Shown in pieces: positions 57,099 through 62,931 of a DNA stretch of 62,931 nucleotides. Position 1 is the stretch's first letter. Each line of letters starts with the position of its first letter. Made by a program: the position numbers and the translations under genes. The notes under the pieces were generated by a model. That model was not told where the DNA came from. It did no database searches and worked only from the letters and a program-made list of their open reading frames with translations. This DNA is from Multifurca ochricompacta (Eukaryota > Basidiomycota > Agaricomycetes > Russulales > Russulaceae). The stretch lies in contig WTXG01000214.1 of the NCBI GenBank assembly GCA_022496185.1, positions 1 to 62,931 of the forward strand, written 5' to 3'.

Positions 57099-60000
57099 TC
57101 ATCTCGCACCGCGCTTCAATAGCAGTTGCACAATATCATCGTGTCCGCGATTGGACGCTTCCTGCCTGGGACTATCATAGCGATCACCATAAGAATTGGG
57201 ATCAGCGCCACGTTCAAGCAGGAGATCCACAGTATCGAGACGTCCACTCATCGCCGCTGCACGTAAGACACTGCCATGGGGATCGCCCTGATAATTGGGG
57301 TCCGCTCCATGTTCGAGTAGGAGTCGCACAGTCTCGACATGTCCATTCATTGCCGCTGACTGCAGGGATTGTCCAACCTGTGCATTGCGACCCGTGCCAC
57401 GTCTGAGCAGGAGTCGCACGACTTCTAGATGCCCGCCCTTGGCCGCTGATTGCAGGGAATGCCCGCCCTGAATGTTGGGGTCTGCCCCGTATCCGAGCAG
57501 AAGTCGTACAACCTCCACATGTCCGTTTTCGGCTGCCTCTTGAAGGACGATTCCACCTGAGGCGTTGGGATTTGAACCATGTTCAAGCAGGAGTCGTACC
57601 ATCTCGAGGTTACCATTCCTTGCAGCTACTTGTAAAGCGACTCTACCGGGAAATACGCCATGCTCGAGTAAGAGTTGCACAAGCCCACTTGTCCAGTCGT
57701 GACTGCTGCGCGCAGCGTGCTTCCATCGGGACCACCCTGAGTATTTGGGTCCGCTCCGTGTTTAAACAGGAGTCGCACCATGTCGAGACGTTCATTCTTT
57801 GCCGCTGCGTGCAGGGAGGTCCCACGGAAATCAACGTAAGCATCAATTTTCGCGCCATGCTCTAGCAAGAGTTGTGCAATCTCGAGATATCCATTGGCAG
57901 CTGCTGTCCATAGAATGATCCCACCTTGAACGTTAGGATTTGCGCCATGTTTGAGTAGGAGTCGAATCATTTCAAGGTCACCACCCCTTGAAGCTACTTG
58001 CAGAGCAAATCTACTCTGAGTGTTGGGATCCACGCCGTGTTCAAGCAGAAGTCGGACAATCTCCCGATGCCCATTCGCGACTGCGATCCACAGAGCAATT
58101 CCACTGTCAGAGTCGGAATCCATTTCATGCTCAAGCAGGAGCTGCACAATATTGTGGTGTCCATTTGCTGCAGCTACCCGTAGGGCAGTTCCGTTGGAAC
58201 CATGCTGAGCATTGACATTCGCGCCCTTTTCGAGCAAGAGTTTCACAACTTCCAGGTGTCCATTCACTGCCGCGGCATGCAAAGCACTTCCATCGGGACC
58301 ACCCTTAGTGTTAGGATCCGCACCATAGCTGAGCAGGAGTCGCACAATCTCGAGGTGGCCTTTTGCCGCTGCTGACATCAGATCGCTTCCCCCATGGGCG
58401 TTAGGATTCGCAGAATGCTGTAGCAGGAGTCGTACAATGTCGGTATGACCTTTCGCTGCTGCTGCGCTCAGGGAAGTTCCATGGTGACCACCCTCAGCAT
58501 CGACATCTGCGTGGTGCTCAATAAGGGTTTGCGCAACCTCAGGAACCCTTCGGCCGCTGCCGCTTGCAGGGCATTCCCGTAATGGCCGCCTTTAGCATTG
58601 ACATTCGCACCATGTTTAAGCAATAGTTCCACAATTCCGAGGTGTCCACCAGCCGACGCTGCCTGCAATGCGGTGCCAAGTTGACCTCCTGGAGCATTGA
58701 CATCCTGTGGCCACGCAATAGCAAGATGTTCTGTCAGATAAGGGAAGCCACATCTCGCGGCGTAGTAGAGGGGTCGTGCTGTAGGTTTCTTCAAATCATC
58801 TGGAACTATAGAGAACATTTGATCGTCTTCATCGTGTATCCCTACCCAGGTGGAGAAATAGGCCTTCTGCGGGTCGAACAGGCGCTCGGTGGCGCGCCTT
58901 ATAAGCGGTGATTCACCCTCAAATCGCGCGTGAAAGACCCAATGCCTTGCAGCATATTGGGAAAGGGGGGAATTATTGACGATCGTTCTGTCGTCTGATT
59001 GGAGGAGAACGCCAAGGCAGGTTTGCGCAAGGAAGGTATGCGCGGGCCCGAGACGGATATGATACCGGGAAACCCCGGTTTTGAATGCCGCGAGACGGTC
59101 CGAGGTAAGGAATTCGCGAACTGAAGAGTGTGAAAATTGCACGAGTTCGAATGGGTGGGTACCAGTGATGTCAATCAAACTGGAGCAAATAGATAGCAGT
59201 GCTTCCTTTGAGTGTTTCGCGCGCCAGGTCTCGTCGAACGTGGGTATATCCCCGGCATCGAAGTCAAACACAAGGATCTCTGCGAGCTCCTTAACGCGAA
59301 GCGGGCGTGCTGAGACGACAAGGCATTGAAATAACCGATGCGCATCTTTCCAGTCCATCTCTTGGATACCTTCTAGGATGCGCTCATACGTCTTATCCAC
59401 CGAACCTGGAAGTTTTTGGAGTGTGGACTGAATGTTTTCCTGGAGACAATGACGTAGGACGTCCAACTGGCAGGAAACCCACCGGAACTACATGATAACG
59501 AGTCATTGTGGATGCTACCTTGGCGCGATGACGACTTACATTCCGTCAGCTTTCTCTGTAAGTGTATCGATGGCCATTCTCTTCTCCTGACTTTCCAGTC
59601 CTTCATCCCAGGGTCTGAGTTAATGACCGAGCGGATGTACTTGGCAATATCTTCTGCTTGCCGGCTCTCTTCGTGGAGAGATATGTGCCGAGATGCAATG
59701 GGTCTGAGGACAGCTGAAATATCTGCTTCAGGACGGCTCATGACACAAATGTGTAGATTGGGTTGTTGCAAGCCAACCAGATCCGTCAAAAGCCCCAAGA
59801 CGTTTTCACGAGGAGATGGCAAGCCGAAAGCGGGACATTCATCCAGCCCGTCGATGATAATGTATGTCGCTCCTTGTTTTTGGAGTGTGAGCATGTCCAT
59901 TAAGCATTCTGCGAGTCACTATCGCTGGATGCCTTTCGTCGTCTTCATATTTCGAGTACATGTGAACGAGAATGTCGTGATAAGACTCGGATTGTGCACT

Positions 60001-61665
60001 AAGCTGGACAAAAGAGAGGAAATAAGACCACGAATGCTTCTCATTTCATCGTTCTGGTAGTCCGAAATAAAAGTAGGCCACGGAGGCCAGTTCGATCATG
60101 CGCAGGCGCATCAAGTCCTCGATGATTACGGAGCTGTTGGTGGACATACTATAAGCACGACCATGGCCAAGTCTGGGTGCCGCTCACCAAAGAACACTCT
60201 TGCCGCAACCCGCTACGAAGAGAGTAGATTAGTAACAGAAAGATATAATGGTAAGAAAAATCCCTACGTTTCCCATGTATCCACATCAAGGAACCGCTAC
60301 CTTTCCAGTTCTCGAAATCGGTACCCTGAATGAACCAAGCACTGTTTCGGGGTGATGGGCACACAATGCAACATTGTGAATTGTGGATGGGTCTGGAGGA
60401 GAGAGCCATTCACGAAGGCCAGGCTGTACCCGGTCGCCAGTGCCTGAGAGGATCTCAGCCACTCAATGTGCGAGAGGTCAAGAAATAACTGACGTCTCAA
60501 GTCAATCGCCGTCTTGTTTATGACATCTAGAGGTGGATCAGCGGGATGTATGAACGTGTATGTGTAAGTCACGATTACCAAGCGCCTCTTGTATACTGTC
60601 CATCGACATGTTGGACGCTTCGCCTAGTTTAAGAAAAATCAGGCTAAAACTCCCGCGTCGAGCTAGATAGGGATTCTCACCGTCCATAACCAATCTCATA
60701 TTACTCAAAAGACCGTAGACAACTTTCAGAATCTGTGTCCCCGTTTTCTGGACTTCCTCTCGGGTGAGTCTATCCAGTCTGTGAAGCACGTCCGCAACAC
60801 TGCTATCTTCCAATACCGTTTTCCATATGACTCTGACACAACTTGAGACGTGACCTCTTTGATGGTTGAGATCCACTCACTGAAACGACTTTGCTTTATT
60901 TGCTTGGTTGCAATTGCGAGGATGATAATTAATTCAGCCATAGTCTTCAGGATGATGGTTGTCATCTCCGGAGTAGTTGGATCACGGTATATACCCTCAA
61001 GAGATCAAGGAAGCTTCCGAGAGTTTCGAAAAGTTCGACAAAAGCATTAGACCTCGCACTAACACCCTGAGTTCCCAGAAAGATCCAGATCACATTCCCG
61101 AATATAGAGATCATGAATGAGATACACACAGATAAAAAAATGCCAATGGCACCGAAAATTGCTTTCGAAGGCGAAAGGACCTGTTAAATAGGAGTTTAGA
61201 CATGCTCACGCGGAATGTATGATCCCTTACCAAACGAAGATCGTCTCCAAGAGCCGCAGTGGTCGAGAGAGCGAGTAGGACGTTCATAAGAGGCTTGAGA
61301 AGCCTCATGAGCAGCATCCTCCAATCACCTCTCCGAAAGTCGTGAAAGGCTCGGGTCTGGTCAATCACTGCGATAAATGCCTCGGGAGAGTTGGAATTCT
61401 CGAGATTGGCGGTGAGTGGGTGAGAAGCAAGTAATATCCCCGTTTGTTGGGTATACTCATCCAAAGAAGCGTTGAAGAGAGCACAGAGTTCAGGGGAGAG
61501 TTTTGCGAGAGGCTGCGGTGAAGATTCCGTGGGCTGCGGTGAAGATGCCAAGCCCACGGAATGTTGTCCGTCAGACCTGAGGGTGTTATGGGATTCGAGA
61601 CTCGGATTGTCCGCTGGTAAGTCTGATGCGTGTGAGGATAGCATTGCTACTGTAGCAGTCGCCAT
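57099..61665 (-). pseudogene. NLR-D: Goodbye-NACHT-ankyrin protein, frameshifted
   Basis: Closest relative of NLR-A. The ATG at 61665 opens a low-complexity N-terminal stretch with two PQP repeats, then the Goodbye-type domain (EYTQQTGILLASHPL, FRRGDWRML) near 61480-61230. The linker includes DVLHRLDRLTREE. P-loop GCGKSVL near 60205, Walker B YIIIDGLDECP near 59865-59835, SRPEAD, and DKTYERILEGIQE near 59400. About 17 ankyrin repeats (58700-57105) follow. One-base frame breaks relative to A or the family pattern occur near 60825, 60065, 59570, 58545 and 57690. Exon borders match those of A. A has extra repeats in the last third of the array. Confidence 0.87.
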
Positions 61666-61739
61666 CTGAGCTCCTTCGCTACTCTTATGGACGGGAAAGG
61701 TGTCTGTGTATATCACTTTGTATCAGTATTCAAGAACAA

Positions 61740-62931
61740 TAACAATGGCCAATACCCACCAAACCGAAGCTCTTGTAACTTTGGCGCCAAATTTTGGAGG
61801 TAACCTCTGATTTCATCCGGCTGATTGCCTTCCAGAGACTACGGGGATGAGCAAGATAAAGAAACTAATAAGTAAATGACTATACCGTTGAGCCAATGTA
61901 GTCAGGTCGTCATCATGAACAAGAGCCATATCGCAACCAGGTGCCTGCTGCAGGACCTTCGTCAGGTTCTAGTTCATACCCACAACGGTTGCACAGAAAA
62001 TCTCCCATGGAGTACCCACTTCGGCGATGTACTCTAACAGAGTCCGAAGAGGATCCTGATACTTTGGAATATTAAGTGTGACGCTTGGAAAATATTGAAG
62101 AGATTATGTTACGTTGGTGCCTGCAGGAACGCTTACGAGTTGCGCGTCGGGTTCAGGCTCATGTCCATCTGGGAGAGGAGCTGGTCCTGCCGCTCCCCGA
62201 AGTCTTGGCAATATCCTTATAAAACGAGTGACACGGAAACCACGGACAAAGATGCACTGATCCTCAGGTAGATTCTGCCACGATACCCGGGAGAATGTGT
62301 CTTAGGGTCAATTGAGTTATCCCATCCAAAATGTGGGGAAGCGTACCTGACCGCTCGGACCAAGATTCAACACCACACCTTGAATGTCCTCACGCGAGTA
62401 TTTCCATTCGACATTGGTACCAGAAGTGCCAGAAACCCGGACTCCAAACGACACACGTGCACCTCCAGAACCCTCAGAGAATGCGATATTTGCCCACGAT
62501 CTCGCGCGATGGAACCCCGTGACAAGGATGATATCTTCCATGCGGTTGAGTCCCAAGCCAAGCTCCTGAGTGAACGCAAACCAAAGGTTGATATGCTTGA
62601 CTATCCATCTACCGAACTCTCCTCGAGCGACGGTATCCTGACGTTGAGCCTGCACTGGAAGGGATAAGATTGCTCCTTGCCTCCTGGAGCATGAAAAAGA
62701 AACTTGTGCAGCGCCTACAGGCCTGATAAGGTATCAATGACGAGAAATTTAGGGAAAGAGGATCTCGGTTACCCTGTGGCAAGAACGTCAAGTCCACCAG
62801 ATGTCGCGGTGACCGCCCCCGAACAGAGATCATTGGGGTTAAGTGTGCCCGAATCGATATGCTTTGACATCTTGGGTTTTAGTGGTTCATGATATTCTGG
62901 AACACCAAAATTTCTATGGGAGTCATGATCT
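61740..62931 (-). pseudogene. Agaricomycete-type protein of unknown function, partial at window edge
   Basis: Minus-strand exons read SKHIDSGTLNPNDLCSGAV (starting beyond the window), GAILSLPVQAQRQD, GRWIVKHINLWFAF, EDIILVTGFHRARSWANIAF, VSFGVRVSG, then DQCIFVRGFRVTRFIRILPR, LNIPKYQDPLRTLLEYIAE and CDMALVHDDDLTTLAQ. From memory this pattern is widespread in Agaricomycetes and has no assigned function. A TAG at about 61966-61968 lies in frame between VVGMN and NLTKVLQ, so the gene is interrupted unless an unseen intron removes it. It runs in the same direction as NLR-D, ending close to that gene's start. Confidence 0.6.

Noticed and set aside
1..62931. tRNA, rRNA or CRISPR features
   Set aside because: No cloverleaf-compatible A and B boxes or rRNA blocks were recognised by eye, and the regular repeats are coding or simple-sequence; a dedicated RNA scan was not possible.

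Overview
This window is nuclear DNA from a mushroom-type fungus (Basidiomycota, most likely Agaricomycetes). The evidence is intron-dense genes with 45-75 bp GT-AG introns and very small exons, a basidiomycete-style cytochrome P450, fungal GH25 lysozymes, and NLR-like proteins with a Goodbye-type N-terminal domain, a NACHT domain and ankyrin repeats. The species cannot be named from the sequence.

Layout. 1-1893: AT-rich DNA with a ~350-bp tandem repeat. 1894-4184: intact P450. 4185-8790: gene-poor, with decayed fragments. 8793-14363: a conserved block of PDH E1-alpha (+), COG6 (-) and SWI5 (+), all with intact reading frames. 14563-19663: NLR-A (+), followed by a broken partial copy of SWI5. 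20.5-26.3 kb: relics, including a small repeated gene family and the tail of another ankyrin gene. 26.6-36.1 kb: three GH25 lysozyme genes on the minus strand. The second and third sit in a ~3.4-3.7 kb tandem duplication, and the second has a frameshift. 37.5-46.4 kb: G-protein gamma subunit (-), mitochondrial-type thioredoxin (-), GPI-type cupredoxin (+), a ~650-bp foldback element, and a wax-synthase-like MBOAT acyltransferase (+). 48.0-61.7 kb: three more NLRs, B (+), C (-) and D (-). 61.7-62.9 kb: the end of a gene for a protein type common in Agaricomycetes (-).

The most striking structure is the NLR set. A and D are one paralogous pair, and B and C are the other. The order is A> B> <C <D, so two-gene arms face each other as a mirror image. 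One arm is only ~1 kb apart between its genes, while the other is split by ~28 kb carrying the lysozymes and ordinary genes. B and C differ in the number of 14-residue repeats in the linker (about 5 versus 8), and A and D differ in ankyrin number (about 24 versus 17). All four NLRs carry several single-base frameshifts. Because thioredoxin and cupredoxin each carry one too, sequencing error must be excluded before calling the NLRs pseudogenes.

Nothing shows that the loci act together. The mix of NACHT receptors and bacterial-wall-degrading lysozymes does make a fungal innate-immunity island a reasonable working hypothesis.
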